Source: Knufia peltigerae
Taxonomy: Eukaryota > Ascomycota > Eurotiomycetes > Chaetothyriales > Trichomeriaceae
Length of the DNA: 64,000 nucleotides
Assembly: GCA_030247855.1 (NCBI GenBank)
Contig: JAPDRN010000035.1
Span: 190,051-254,050 of the forward strand
Direction: 5' to 3'
The position numbers and the translations under genes were made by a program. Under the pieces are notes generated by a model that searched no databases, was not told the DNA's origin, and saw only the letters and a list, made by a program, of their open reading frames with translations. Shown here piece after piece: positions 22,284 through 33,622 of this stretch. Each line of letters starts with the position of its first letter. Position 1 is the stretch's first letter.

Positions 22284-23178
22284 GAGGCAAATGCGACGAA
22301 GAGGACGAATAGTGAGGGAGATGAAGAAGTAGAGATTGACGTCCGAGTACGGGTTACTTTACCTCGCGAAGAAGGGTCAGGACGGAGGAGGAAGACCCAG
22401 AAGAGCAGTGAGAGGAACATTCCTTGTGATGTGCATATTCGCGTACATTGACCGACATCGGCAAGGAAGGAGGTATAGAGGTAGAACGGAAGAAGCACGA
22501 GGAGGAGTCTTGAAAGTGCTCTGGTCGGTTGTTTTTGGTTGAAACGGTTCTCGCGTTTCTCGAGTGGGTGTTTGGGTATATTTGGCTTGGGCTCGTTCAC
22601 GGTCATGGCGACGGCGTTTCTTGTGCTCAGCATTACTCATTCAAGTATCACGACGGGCCACCGCACAAGTAGCTGGCCAGTTTTCGGGATGCAAAAGCTG
22701 CTACTTCTCCTTTGTCCCATATCCGTAGTCCAAACAATACAGACGGAAAAATAAAAGAAGCACAAGCAAGCAACAAGTAACAAGCAAGGGACAACAACGA
22801 GTACGGATGATGGTGGACGCTTCAGTTCTTTCTCTCTCATTGTCCTACTCAGTACTGACTCTGTCTTTCTCTTCTTCTTGTTCTGGGGGTATCTTGGGGG
22901 TTTCATCATCATTACACCCGTCCACTGCGCGTGTCCGTTCCCGTTGCAACGCGCAACCGCCTCTTTCCTAGTCTTTGAATTCCTCGCTTCGCCTTTGTGA
23001 TCCAAAACGCCCCATTTCTCTCGCGACAATGCCCGCGGTGGATCTCGGGTATGATGCATGCGATACAGTCAGATTGACCGACAGCAAATGGCCAAACAAA
23101 CAAACACCAAAACTCCTTGCTCTCCAGTAAAAGAACCAAGAAACCGATGCAAGGGGGTCTCACAAATCCCAAGAAATA
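22284..23178. other. Convergent 3' spacer, MCH1 / transglutaminase-domain gene
   Basis: 895 bases, purine/pyrimidine skewed, between two 3' ends. Several 70-140-codon frames cross it on both strands, but none starts well or resembles a family. No gene is called. Confidence 0.5.
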
Positions 23179-25311
23179 TCAAACCAAGTCCCACGCGGCG
23201 ACGCCGACGAATCCCATACCGACGCGGCCCTTGCCGTTCAAAAACTCCTGCACGCTCAACCCGCGCGCATCCTGTCTATCTCCAAATGTCGTGACGGCAA
23301 ACAAAGTGAGACGCTGTCCGGGAGCACCCAGTTCTCGCGCAGGTATGTCCACGAGCCAGGTATCGCCACCTTGGCCATTGGGTCCGGGATAATATTCCAT
23401 AGGCACCAGATCTTTGTGACGACCGTCGAGACCCTCGATCGACACAATAAAGACGGGAGGAAGCCCTTTGCGCGTATGCCTGTCGAGTGTCCAGTGGGGG
23501 CAGAACAGACTGAATTGGAACCGAACCATTCCTGGTTGTCGCACATTGATCCTCCTAGCTCTAGGGGAAAAGGACTTTTCCCCAATCGAATAGTCCTCTT
23601 TGGCGTTTGTGAATACCGTTGGGCCTTCGACTCCATCTGGCCAGCAGGCCGGATCGATGACGATGTATTCCTCCCATGACATCCGTCGACCTCCCGGCAG
23701 GAAAAACTGATCACCGTTTGCGGGGAAATGCTTGACGGCGAATTCTTCGTTACTCATGGTGAAGAATTCGGGAGTGAGTTTCTGGATATAGGGCTGTCCC
23801 GCCCCTTGGACATGGCCAGCTCCCCAGCAGCAATCAATAAGCTTCCATTCTCCGTTATCGATCTTGACTGCATTCCAGGCATGGCCAGTACTGTAAGGAG
23901 GGAGAGGTGCTCCAGGTGCAAGTGCCGTGAAACCATAGCCCTTCCCATGTCCGCCAACGACCACCGATTCTAGCCCAGCATAGGTAGCTATGTTGGTGAA
24001 AAGAGCAGCATAGCCTTCACAGACAGCTAACCCACTCTGGAGAGTAGATTGCGGGCTCGAGGGTTTGACATTGTTACCGAAGAAAGCCACAACGTCATAC
24101 GCAATATTGTGGTGAAGCCAAGTAAAAATGGCGCGTGCTTTGTCAGTGGGCGAAGGGAACGGTGATGTTAATTGATGGGCTAACGTCTGCAAAGATGTGA
24201 CTTGAGTTCTCGGGAAAAGAGTGGCTTGGTGATCAGGTCCCGAGAAATCACGACACGTAAGACAAACATTAGACGATGCAGCAGGCGCAGTTGTGTTTGT
24301 AGGAGAGACCTTGGGCTTGGTGGCTTGTATAGCTGACAAGTCCGGTCTTGACGAGAGAGGTACTGGTGGTGGCGCGACTTGGGCTTGCGGTTGGCCTTGC
24401 GGTTGGGCTTCCGGTTGTGATTGCGGCTCCCTTCTGGTGAATGAGGAAATAACATCTCTTATCGGTAGATTTATTGCGTCTCTCGCTGGTACTGTTGTAT
24501 AAGCCCGATGTGGTAAAGACACATTATTCTGTGCAGGTCGGACATGAGGTTCAACGACCGAAACCACCTCAACGTGAGATATGTCTTTCTGAGGACTTTT
24601 AGAGAATGCCGCCTTCTTTGCCATCTCAATAGCCGTTGTCGAGGGGATCGGAGGTAGTTTATAGCCAGGACTTTCTGCGGCCTGATCATGACATTCGTTC
24701 ACGCTCTTTCTGGAGGGTAGTCTCGGGGGAAGTGAAGGCCTGGCTGGAGGGGACGGTTTAACGTCTCGCGCAGAGGCCGGAGTGGTAACAGTCGTGCAAC
24801 TTGGCGCTCGATTGACATACTTGGGCTTCTCATCTGAGTACTTTCTTGTCAAAGGTTGCGGTTGTACACCCCGTGGGGGCAAGGGAGGCAGTTCGGATTC
24901 TCCCCATGCCGGTGCTTTGACTCGGTTCAGGGAATCTGTTGATTTTCCCCGTGCAGTGGTTGTTCTTGACGATGTTGTGTCCACTGTACCATTCGAGGTG
25001 GTCGATGCTACCGATCCTCTTCTTTGCTCGTCCAGTGAGTTTTTTCTACAGGGAAGGGGAGGAGGTGGTTTCTTGGTAGCAGGGGGTGGCGCAGGCTGGT
25101 TGCCCACTTTGCGGTCTGTGACAGAACCATGGAGGCTTTCTGGAGGATTGTTGAAGGTGTTTTGTTTGACAACGACAGGCCGTCTGTTGGGGATCGGAGG
25201 AGGGTGAGACGGCGAGGGTCGAGGAGGATCTCCTGGTATTCGACCGACATGAGCAGCATTCAATGCCGCGATACGTTGTTGCAAAGTCAGAGGCTGGGGA
25301 TCTTCAGCCAT
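23179..25311 (-). CDS. Transglutaminase-like (Cys-His-Asp) protein with proline-rich N-terminus
   Basis: Single exon of 710 residues from the ATG at 25311; the frame is open for 17 codons upstream but without an ATG. The first half is disordered and proline-rich with many PxxP segments (PPPIPNRRPVV, KKPPPPLPCRK, LPPLPPRG), as in SH3 ligands. The second half holds a transglutaminase-like core with a complete triad: Cys430 in GLAVCEGYAALF, His477 in GHAWNAV and Asp493 in LIDCCWGAG. An extended beta-rich C-terminal region follows. It looks like the family of fungal Cyk3 and animal kyphoscoliosis peptidase. Cyk3 itself starts with an SH3 domain, which is absent here, and some Cyk3 cores have lost the triad. 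A role at the septum or cytoskeleton is inference only. Confidence 0.85.
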   Translation of the reverse strand: MAEDPQPLTLQQRIAALNAAHVGRIPGDPPRPSPSHPPPIPNRRPVVVKQNTFNNPPESLHGSVTDRKVGNQPAPPPATKKPPPPLPCRKNSLDEQRRGSVASTTSNGTVDTTSSRTTTARGKSTDSLNRVKAPAWGESELPPLPPRGVQPQPLTRKYSDEKPKYVNRAPSCTTVTTPASARDVKPSPPARPSLPPRLPSRKSVNECHDQAAESPGYKLPPIPSTTAIEMAKKAAFSKSPQKDISHVEVVSVVEPHVRPAQNNVSLPHRAYTTVPARDAINLPIRDVISSFTRREPQSQPEAQPQGQPQAQVAPPPVPLSSRPDLSAIQATKPKVSPTNTTAPAASSNVCLTCRDFSGPDHQATLFPRTQVTSLQTLAHQLTSPFPSPTDKARAIFTWLHHNIAYDVVAFFGNNVKPSSPQSTLQSGLAVCEGYAALFTNIATYAGLESVVVGGHGKGYGFTALAPGAPLPPYSTGHAWNAVKIDNGEWKLIDCCWGAGHVQGAGQPYIQKLTPEFFTMSNEEFAVKHFPANGDQFFLPGGRRMSWEEYIVIDPACWPDGVEGPTVFTNAKEDYSIGEKSFSPRARRINVRQPGMVRFQFSLFCPHWTLDRHTRKGLPPVFIVSIEGLDGRHKDLVPMEYYPGPNGQGGDTWLVDIPARELGAPGQRLTLFAVTTFGDRQDARGLSVQEFLNGKGRVGMGFVGVAAWDLV

Positions 25312-26576
25312 TGTAGATGTTGCAACTTGTTCTGGATCCCTAGTGGTGTCAACAGAGATCAAGACAAGCCCATAGCGAGAAGTAAGAGGCGAGAGGCTGG
25401 ATCACCGTGACACAGAAATGGGAGACTTGGAATCCGCATGGCAGCCAGCAAGGCGAGGATTGGCTGCGCAAGCCTGGAGAACAATCCGGAATTAGTGTCA
25501 CTAAAACATGGTCATCACGTGAAGAAGATCTGCGACACGCCAAGAGACGAAGACGACGCAACCGTGCGACCCCCAGAACGAGGCGAGGCTGTCGTCTCAC
25601 TCCTGGTCAGCATCGGACAAAGAGTTGGAGAGAACTATGTGTGTGCAATTATCACGCCAGAGACACACACCTGAGTCAAGAGTGTCAGAAGATCCTGGTG
25701 ACAACAATTTTCCCCTACGTTGGCGAGGTAGAAGAGTCCATCAAAAGGACTGATATCCTCGGAATTGGTGATCCGAGGCTATTATATAATCGTGGAGTTT
25801 CAGCCTTGTTTACCCGAGTACGAGGCTGCCAACGGGTAGGGGTTGGTTTACAGGTGTGATGGAATGTTCCTTTCCGGATATCGGGATTTGAGAAGGCAAG
25901 TAAAATCTGGTCTAATGCTTCTCTGCTATGGAATGGACCTAGATTATCAGGTGTTAGCTGATCTCATTCGTGGTGGCAGCTTGATACGCATCTCCCAGAT
26001 TGGTAGCCTCCTGCACGCATCTTCCCACATCGTTGAATACCATATTGTCAAACTTTTGAGGCCGGAAACAAGATCAATGCAAAGAAATTTGACATGACTG
26101 AGAACAGAGCAGTTATTGAGTTTAGATGTCTCATGGCGATGGGCACTGAATCATTGTCTTTTGTCCAACTCCTGTTTCATCCTGCTTCTGGGCGCCGTGC
26201 AAGAGGCTATTGCAGACCTCAGCCAGCACGGCCCTCTCGGCAGTGTCTGATACACCGGACTAATACTTACAAAGAATCAACAAGACATTTTCGGCACCAT
26301 CGTATTGCGGGAATGAGACTGGCTTCGTTCTGCGAAGCCTCGTCTCGGGAGGTCCATTCAGCTATTGCTGATATTACACCCCGGCCAACACAGGGTTTGC
26401 TGATGGAAAACACTACCTTTGTATCATGTATCAGCTTTTGGTATGGAATAAATGTATATCTAGGGCGACGAGCCCTGTTCTGATACAATCATCAATCTCA
26501 CCAATAGCCCTCACATTGACTTTCATACGACACCCGGCATTTGCTTCTCTCAGTCCTTCTTCAGCACAAACCATGA
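25312..26576. other. Gene-poor spacer upstream of the metallopeptidase
   Basis: About 1.26 kb without a supportable gene. Overlapping frames of 70-150 codons exist at 25407-25859 and 26094-26483 but start at non-ATG codons, change frame and resemble nothing known. A region around 26426-26573 is open in the frame that feeds the ATG at 26573 and may hold the missing 5' part of the next gene. Confidence 0.45.
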
Positions 26577-27773
26577 TTTCGAAGGGTTTACCATGGTTTT
26601 GGGGCAAAATCGGGTGGTGTAAAATACAGCGCCACCTACCTGAAATGGGCGTTCAACTATTCCGAAATACCCCTTGATTGGACACCACCATTCTTGCAGG
26701 TACCCATCCCTCTTCCGGCCGGCACCTCAGACTACAGCAAAAGAACACTCGAATTCATCCGGGAACTCTATTTCGTTTTGTGTGTGGTCGACTACGTTTT
26801 GCACAACTACTTTGAGGAGCCGGAAATCGCACAGCTTCTCGAAGCATACTTTTCGGAACATGGTGATATCGAGACAGCCCGCATACACGTCCGAAGTAAG
26901 TCTCTTCCGAAGTTTCAGTTCCCATCGCCAACCAACGTTACCTTCTAGCTCTGATTTCCGCAGTGGACCGCGTCTACACGATCGTCAACAAACCAGGGAG
27001 ATACGGGCGAGACACGGATGATGTTTCAGAGTGGGCGTCTGGAACGTCATACCGGTTCTCATCAACGCAGCGCGTTGACTCAGATTCATCCAAGAGAAAA
27101 CCCAATGTCGTCGCCTACTGTATGAGCAACAAGCGTATCACCACAATATTTTGCAACCACTTTAGGGATCCCATGTACGGATGTGCAATCTCAGAGATGA
27201 TACAGATCCTCAGATTGAAAGCCACCCCGGATGATATAGACAGCATTCAGTGCCTTGGTATGACCATTCTCCACGAAATGACCCATGAGCATCTTGGAGG
27301 TATGTACCAAACCTGTCAACCTCGAATCCTCTGACACAATGTACACTGACAAGGAGATATTACAGCCCTCGACTTTGGCCTATACGGCTATGGAGATTCG
27401 GTTTCATTCGCGCAGCGACGTGGTAAAAATTCCGAACCATGGCCGCTACACGCAGACGGAATTACTCTGTTCATCATAAGTACGTTTCTAGATATTTCCT
27501 TGAAACGTCCTCCTGGCTGGAGAAATGATCAGCGGCATCACGTTACTGACTTTTTGATCAGGTGTCTACCTTACTGTCCTAATGCCACTTGTTCATTTTT
27601 GCAATACTGACTGCGGTGGTATCGTGCCTCGCGGTGACTTCGGGCCTTATGGTCTGCTACCGCCATTTGACAAAGCCAAGGCGCGGAGCGGTAAGGCAAT
27701 GGTCGACATCGTGGAACGCTTGCAGAAAGACCCGGATTTTGGACATCTCAAATTGCGGTTCAACATCGTGTGA
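26577..27773 (+). CDS. HExxH zincin-like metallopeptidase, 5' end unresolved and possibly broken
   Basis: Four exons fit: 26577-26895, 26964-27299, 27366-27479 and 27562-27773, all phases consistent. The zinc site HEMTHEH is in GMTILHEMTHEHLG, at the 3' end of exon 2. Downstream LYGYGDSVSFA and PLHADGITLFIISVYL correspond in position to the YGY and NADNY blocks of secreted fungal zincins related to M35 and the HRXXH putative peptidases, but the Asn is replaced by His and no third zinc ligand is certain. Exon 1 has no in-frame ATG. An ATG at 26573 lies in another frame (MISKGLPWFWG) and meets this frame at a T4G4 homopolymer near 26597-26604, so a single-base frameshift or a missing upstream exon is likely. 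No signal peptide is seen. Confidence 0.5.
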
Positions 27774-28362
27774 CGGAGTTATCCAGGATGGGTTTGACGG
27801 TCGATCTGCTGGCAGACGAGGCTGAGGCCCCCTGGTGTGGAGTGGTCGAATGTTTTCCTATGTTGAGTCAGTCTTGTACTGTTTTGCAAGTTATTTGAGT
27901 CAAATCTTGCATCGATATAGACTATAGTATGTTGTGTACAACTAAATGGAGGATTCCTGTCTTTATCTTTTAATTCAAACTTCTCATACGTCCACAAATG
28001 TCAACAGTCTTCAACACTTGTCACTGATTCTTAGGTAGGCCTCTCAACTTATTCCTCGTTCGTGAATTCAAGTTTCGTTAAATTAGCATCTTTAGTGTCA
28101 TCGGTTCAAACTGGATAGAGTCAACATTGATTGCTCTACAAAAAGATACGTCCATTGCCTCGCCAAAAGCTCAATGACCACGGGTCCACTGGAATACCAG
28201 TAGTTGAATACCTAGGGTCCTCGGAACTTGATGTTTCGTGAGCACTCAGCTCTAGCTTGTACAGGTTTTTTTTCCACGGAAAACAAGTCTGAGTTAATAA
28301 GTGCAAGTTCGGTATCCCTAGAAATCCCCTTCCAGTTTTTTTTCTTCAAATCAGGAGCCAGC
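27774..28362. other. AT-rich convergent 3' spacer
   Basis: 589 bases between the 3' ends of the metallopeptidase and the MFS carrier, noticeably AT-rich, with T-runs near 28266 and 28337. No gene, repeat or RNA is seen. Confidence 0.5.
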
Positions 28363-30342
28363 TCACTTTGCGTCCACAGTCTCCTCCATCACCTCCTTCT
28401 CTTGCACAGCATTCTTATCGGCGGCCTCGTGGTCGCCCCTCAACCGCGCCTGCAGGACGTGCTTGTACTCCTTCCGGGCGAACAAGAGATCAATCTCCTC
28501 GAGACTGAGTCCCTTTGTCTCCTTAACGCAAAAGTAGACAAACGGGATGGCCAGGACGTTGAAGACGCAAAAGAGGATGTAGAACCTGTACCCGATGTTT
28601 TGGATGCCCATGGGTCCGAACTTGACCACGATGAAGGTGATGAACCACTGTGTGAAGACGCCCATAGCCGTCCCCACGTGGCGGACGTGGAGGGGTGCAA
28701 TTTCGGGCTAGTTCAAGATGGGTGTGTTTGTTAGCTTGATGTTGTGGAATCAAAATCGCACATCATGTGATGAAACAGAAAAGGGGAAAGCGAGGGTAGG
28801 TCAGGTTGTTGATAAAGGCCTTTTGAGAGCTTAAGAGGTGAAACATACCACGTATACCCATACTAGAGGACACCAAGAGGCCCCAAAGAAGAATTCAAAG
28901 AGAAAAATCGACACGACGGCCAATTTCAAAGACTGGTCAGTGTTGACTCCGAGACCGATCGTGAAGAGTACCATGAAGATGGAGCAGAAAATCGCCCCGT
29001 ACAGCATGACGGTTCGTCGGCCAAGGTGCTCGACGGTCCAGATTGTCGTCGCGGTGCCGCCAAGGAAGAGCAATGTGACGCCGCCGGATGTGATGGCTGC
29101 TTGGTTCTGAGACATTCCAAGCGAGTTGATGAACAGGTATGTTGCGTAATATGATACGATACTACCAATAGTCAGAGATTGAATATGAGAGGGGGTTCAA
29201 ATGCCAAAAAGAATCCACAGGTGTCTATGTCGCATTGGAGCACATCTTGTAATGGGTCTGGGTAAGAATGAATACTTACTTGTTACCATCCATCTGCTGG
29301 AACAATTGAGTGAGAACACCAAGCCACAGTCTCCAGGTGGTGTTGACAGGCGACGTATCATAAAACAGATTCTTCAGACTGAAGTTGTACTCTTTCTCGG
29401 CCTCAAGGGCAGCAAAAACGTCAGTACGGTGCTTGGTGACTTCGGCGCTGTCCACCGGCACGGCGTAGATACGAGCCATGATGTTATCTGCGTCTTCCAC
29501 AGCTCCATTCGCATAGAGGTATCGCGGTGACTCGGGCAGAAAGAAAATGGTGGCCCAAGTAAGCAAAATGAATACAACCTGGAAGGCAAGTGGGAGGCGC
29601 CACACAGCTTCAGTGTTGGGATGGTGCTGCAGCATGCCGTAGTCAAACTAAGGTAATCAGGTGGTTAGCCCGCTGAAACAGGCATTATTTTTCTTTGCAC
29701 CATAGGATGACTTACCCAATAAGCAATTGTCAATCCTAGAATGACGATCGTGAGTTGAGTGGCGATCAAGGCACCACGTGAATGAGCCTTGGAAGTTTCG
29801 GCAACCCAGATAGGTACCATTGTGGTTGTCAGACCTGGAAAAGGCGCGTTAGGAGCCCAAATCTAAGACGAGGACATGTTCTCTGACATGGAGACAAAAC
29901 TGACCCATGCCGATACCTCCGATGACACGACCTGTGATCAAGTAACTGGCACCACGTGCACCGGCCTGAAGTCCTGCTCCGACAACGAGAAGAGCCCCTC
30001 CGATGACGATGAACAAGCGACGACCCATCTTTTGTCCAAGAAATCCAGCAATGATACATCCTGTAAGGCATCCAATATCGTAGATGGCGACGATTGTGCC
30101 CTGAATGTTTGCATTGTCCGGGTTGATGCGGTTGGCTTTGAGGAAACTCGGAAGAGCAATCAATCCTCCCAAGACACCTTGGTCATAGCCTTAAGAATTC
30201 AATGTTTAGCTGCGTAAGTGCAAAGATCGATGGCGAAAAACTCACCGAACAATGTAAATGCCCATGCCGAGCAAAGTGTGATGGCAGCTTGCAAGGGAAA
30301 GCCCTGCAGTGACTGGGCATAGCCTCTGTTGAATGCACCCAT
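28363..30342 (-). CDS. MFS sugar-transporter-family carrier
   Basis: Six exons, 30342-30246, 30189-29905, 29834-29716, 29647-29280, 29161-28849 and 28707-28363, give 508 residues, all phases consistent. It is a plasma-membrane proton symporter of the fungal sugar/quinate type with 12 helices. Signatures seen: FTLFGYDQGVLGGL in helix 1, GQKMGRRLFIVIGG (the GRR loop), ITGRVIGGIGMGLTTTMVPI, the PESPRYLYANG motif ending the first half, QMDGNNIVSYYATYLF, HLGRRTVMLYG, and the C-terminal ETKGLSLEEIDLLF. The substrate cannot be deduced; members carry hexoses, pentoses, quinate, lactose or aromatic acids. It is preceded on the same strand by a Zn2Cys6 regulator. A candidate operator lies about 130 bases upstream of the ATG. 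An additional 5' exon is possible because the frame stays open above the chosen ATG. Confidence 0.9.
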
Positions 30343-30956
30343 TTCTCCTGTGACTTGTGCTTTGTGCTCAGATCTAGAATCGAATGAAGTATTAGTCCTC
30401 CTTTAGGTGGAATGACTTGGCCTCATCTTGTGGAGGAATCGCGCATAATAATAGTCAGGCGCCGATCTCAGATTCCACGGAATTATTATGGGTGCCATAG
30501 GGGGTATAGGAATTAGACCAAGTTGTAGTAACAACCAATCCAAGTACATAAGCATGGGCCACACGGCGCTGTGAGACCCAAAAGAGGTAGAACTGGCCCA
30601 TTTACCCCGTGGATCGTTGTGCGGGGATTGGAGGATTGTGGGAGCCGTAAGGCGTAACCTCAGTTAAAGGCTATGCTTGTGCCGAGGATACCGTCTCTTC
30701 TGTGCGGAGTTCGTCGGGCCACACGGCACACCTTTCTGGGAGAAGAAAGTGGAACATTCTTTGGTGTGAGCCTTGTGTAGTGATCGTGTAATATACATGG
30801 AACCTCAGCACTGTAGTGATATGTTCGTCGCTTGGCGGCCTCATCCTGGAGACTCAAGATCGGACTGTTCAGGGTCAAGTGAATTCCGGTAGTCTGGATC
30901 GAGCTAGAGCTTGAGATTGCCGTGGAATTCAGGAACAGAGATCTCATAAATGCGCC
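30343..30956. promoter_or_regulatory. Promoter spacer of the MFS carrier
   Basis: 614 bases between the activator's stop and the carrier's start, both on the minus strand. It holds the 14-nt element at 30471-30484 and a nine-base partial copy at 30920-30928. A 95-codon minus ORF (30660-30947) begins with ATG but has no family resemblance and is not called. Confidence 0.55.
30471..30484 (-). promoter_or_regulatory. Candidate operator AATTCCGTGGAATC (copy 1)
   Basis: On the minus strand it reads AATTCCGTGGAATC, identical over 14 bases to the site at 34978-34991 in the SDR/BVMO divergent promoter. The core is an inverted repeat, ATTCC-GT-GGAAT. It lies about 130 bases upstream of the carrier start. 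Regulatory role is inferred. Confidence 0.5.
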
Positions 30957-33349
30957 TCAACCAATCCTTGCTCTTTTGAAACGATCTCCGGCAAAAGGAT
31001 CATTTTGCCAACTCTGGCGCAAAGAAGTGACCACATCAAGGCCACGTGAAGCACTTTTGTACGTCTGAGACATCTCTGCCAATGCTTGGACACAGGTTAA
31101 GAAGTGACGCTGTGCGTTGTCTCTTTCTGACTGCTCCTCGATTGCCACGCACAGGCGGAAGATATGTATCAAAGCAGCAGTCATTGTGATATGGCACATA
31201 TGGTGGTGAGGTCGTCTCAGGCCATACATCTTGCGAAAAAGCACAAGAATGTTGCATATCTCCTCAGCACTCTGAACGCATTTGCTAAGTGGGGATTCCC
31301 CTGTGGATAAAAGTGTATCATCTGGTGCAATGAACGGTCTGTGTAACAATATGATACACTCGTAGTAACTTAGGTGAAGCTCAAGAATTGCCGGAATCTG
31401 GAAAGGAGAGGATCCGGTTACATCCAGGTGTAAATTGGCCGGCAGAGAAGAAAACCAATCTCGAAAATCTTGATCAGCCTGAGCGACGAATGATCGCATA
31501 TCATCAGATACGTCTGGCACTCCAGAGTATAGAACATCCGAGACTTGGGCCAGGATTCTCATCAGAGAAGCAAGGTAGACATGGACATGCGCCGCAGCGG
31601 CGAAGTCGAACTTTGCAGGAAACCTCATACTGGTATATGGATCGACATAGTACTCCCACTGATATGTTCGGGAAGGAAGGGGGTCTTGAACGTTGTGTCG
31701 TAGGCTCTTCATCAAGGATGGTCGTCCGCAATGTGTGCTCCAGAGAGTGTCGATTGTGTTGATGGACCAAAATAGATTCCGACGCAGGATCAACATGTCT
31801 TCGGAATCGATGTTAACCCTAGATTCTAACCGAGAATATTCTTCGCCCAAGTCTAAGTGAAGCCCGAGATCGGTCATAATTTGCACAGCCATGCCAGAAT
31901 AGATCCAACCTCTTGACTCCCGTGCATGCGCTGCTTCGTGTGAAGAAAGAATGAGTAAAGCCTGTGCAGTTGCGATGGTGGGACTGTCGACCTCGATTTC
32001 GAGATATGTCTTGCTACGGAATGCGAAGAATTCATCAGTTGCATCATTGACAGCAGGGTGGGTACGATCGGTGTACGCAGCGCCCACAGCAAATCTGGTC
32101 AAGTGTCAGCTCTTTTGTACGGAAAAAATCTGGCAATGCAAAACAGCTTGCGGGATATTGCATAGTTGATGCTACCAAAGTGGTAGCGGCTCGTACTACT
32201 TACACAGCATTCTCTAGAGCCGGTGAGTATAGGTCGGTGCTTTCGCCTGCTAAGAATCTTTTCCTCTCTTTGAAAAAGATATCTCTATCCAGCACGTACA
32301 TTAACGCGTTGTGCCAGCAGAAGACAAGATTGATTAGGTGGCTTTCGTAGGCTGGATCGCTTGTCCACTGTAGGCCTGCCTGTATGATGGCGGCTTCTCC
32401 GTGGCTGACCACGTTGCGGATATTGGGTTGAACGAGAGATGCTGGGCCCGTATGCAACAGGTGTAGATTTGACATAGCACCATAATAGCGAGCCTGGCCG
32501 CCTTCAGTGATCTGCAGTCGTCCCAATCGACTGGTGAGCTGGCGAGTAACATCGTTCACAGTTGCCGCATCATCTGCCGACCTGGTCTTACCGAGTCTTC
32601 TTTTGGATTCCTGTTCGGCACCGACATTTATGGCTGCTGGTGAGGTATTAACACTGCCAAAGGATGTCTCTGGCGTACCGCCGGGCACCTTGAAACTTGC
32701 TATATCTGATATCAGATCATTATGGTTCTCAGAAGGCCAGTGGAGATTGGCAGCGTGCTGAGTAAAAGAGCCGCCAACGTAGGGATGCGTCGGATGAGAG
32801 CCATTATCATGACCCGACAAAGCATCCGAAAAGAACGACGCAGGTTCGATTGTGTCGAAAGCGGTGGTTGCGAGATCCCAATCTCCTTGTGTTTCCAGAA
32901 AATCCGCCGGTCGACCATCATTGCCTACAAAGCTCGGTAGATTCAGGTCGTGCCATTGTAGTTGTCCATCATAAGTGGTGACTGGCGTCGCTTCCAAATC
33001 CTCGTTTCCGTTGACCGAGTGCTCACTCGGCGCTTCATCTTTAATGTTGTCACTCAAGACGCTGCCTTTGCGCCGAACATTTTCTGACATCCTAGAAGCA
33101 TAAGCGAGGGTCCATATCACTTCCATCGCACTTACCGTCGCTTGTCTAGACCATACACACATTCGGAACTGTAGAGTTTGCAGTTGGAACAAGGCCGGCC
33201 ACTGCTACACTGAATGCACAATTCAGGTTAGAGGATATGCAAAGTATTTCGACTACACATACCTTGATACGCTTTCTTCGACACAAATCGCATGCCAGTG
33301 ATGTATATTTTCTATCTGGCTTTTCTTTACTTGCTCGTTGCTCAGACAT
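30957..33349 (-). CDS. Zn2Cys6 transcription factor with fungal-specific activator domain
   Basis: Four exons, 33349-33263, 33209-33136, 33091-32204 and 32094-30957, give 728 residues. The zinc cluster is split by intron 1: CDLCRRKRIKC then SSGRPCSNCKLYSSEC, a complete six-cysteine binuclear motif at about residues 20-46. A disordered acidic region follows. The middle-to-C-terminal part is the fungal-specific transcription factor domain (LHLLHTGPASLVQPNI, LINLVFCWHNALMYVLDRD, SSHEAAHARESRGWIYSGMA, NLFWSINTIDTLWSTHCGRP). The start codon sits in a perfect GCCACCATG context. Such factors usually regulate adjacent catabolic or secondary-metabolite genes. Here the flanking genes are a carrier, an SDR and a BVMO, so it is the likely local regulator. 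Confidence 0.92.
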
Positions 33350-33622
33350 GGTGGCGTTGGTGAATGAAGGAAGAGGGATAAAGCAGAAACAGGCGGTTGA
33401 AGTCAAATAAAAGACGGCAAGTACATAGGTATCTAGGTCTCTGAACCAGTCTGACAAAATCTAACCACTAACCCCCGCATTTCAATATGCATTAGAACTT
33501 TCGTCAGACAAAACGTAGTCAACAGGACAGAGACAGCACTTTGAGAATTACCATTTTACAGATCTACTCTCGATCCTTGAGCAGCCCAGTCAGAATTAGC
33601 TAGTGTCTATCAATATGCCCAA

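Noticed and set aside
25407..25859. 150-codon plus ORF in the gene-poor spacer
   Set aside because: The start is GTG, composition is Arg-rich without motifs, and an overlapping frame at 25438-25674 is equally open.
30660..30947. 95-codon minus ORF between the activator and the carrier
   Set aside because: It has an ATG, but no family resemblance, and lies in the promoter of the carrier. A partial copy of the shared element overlaps it.
33349..33622. Copy of the 14-nt element in the activator's own promoter
   Set aside because: I read both strands of this 273-base spacer and found no match longer than six bases.
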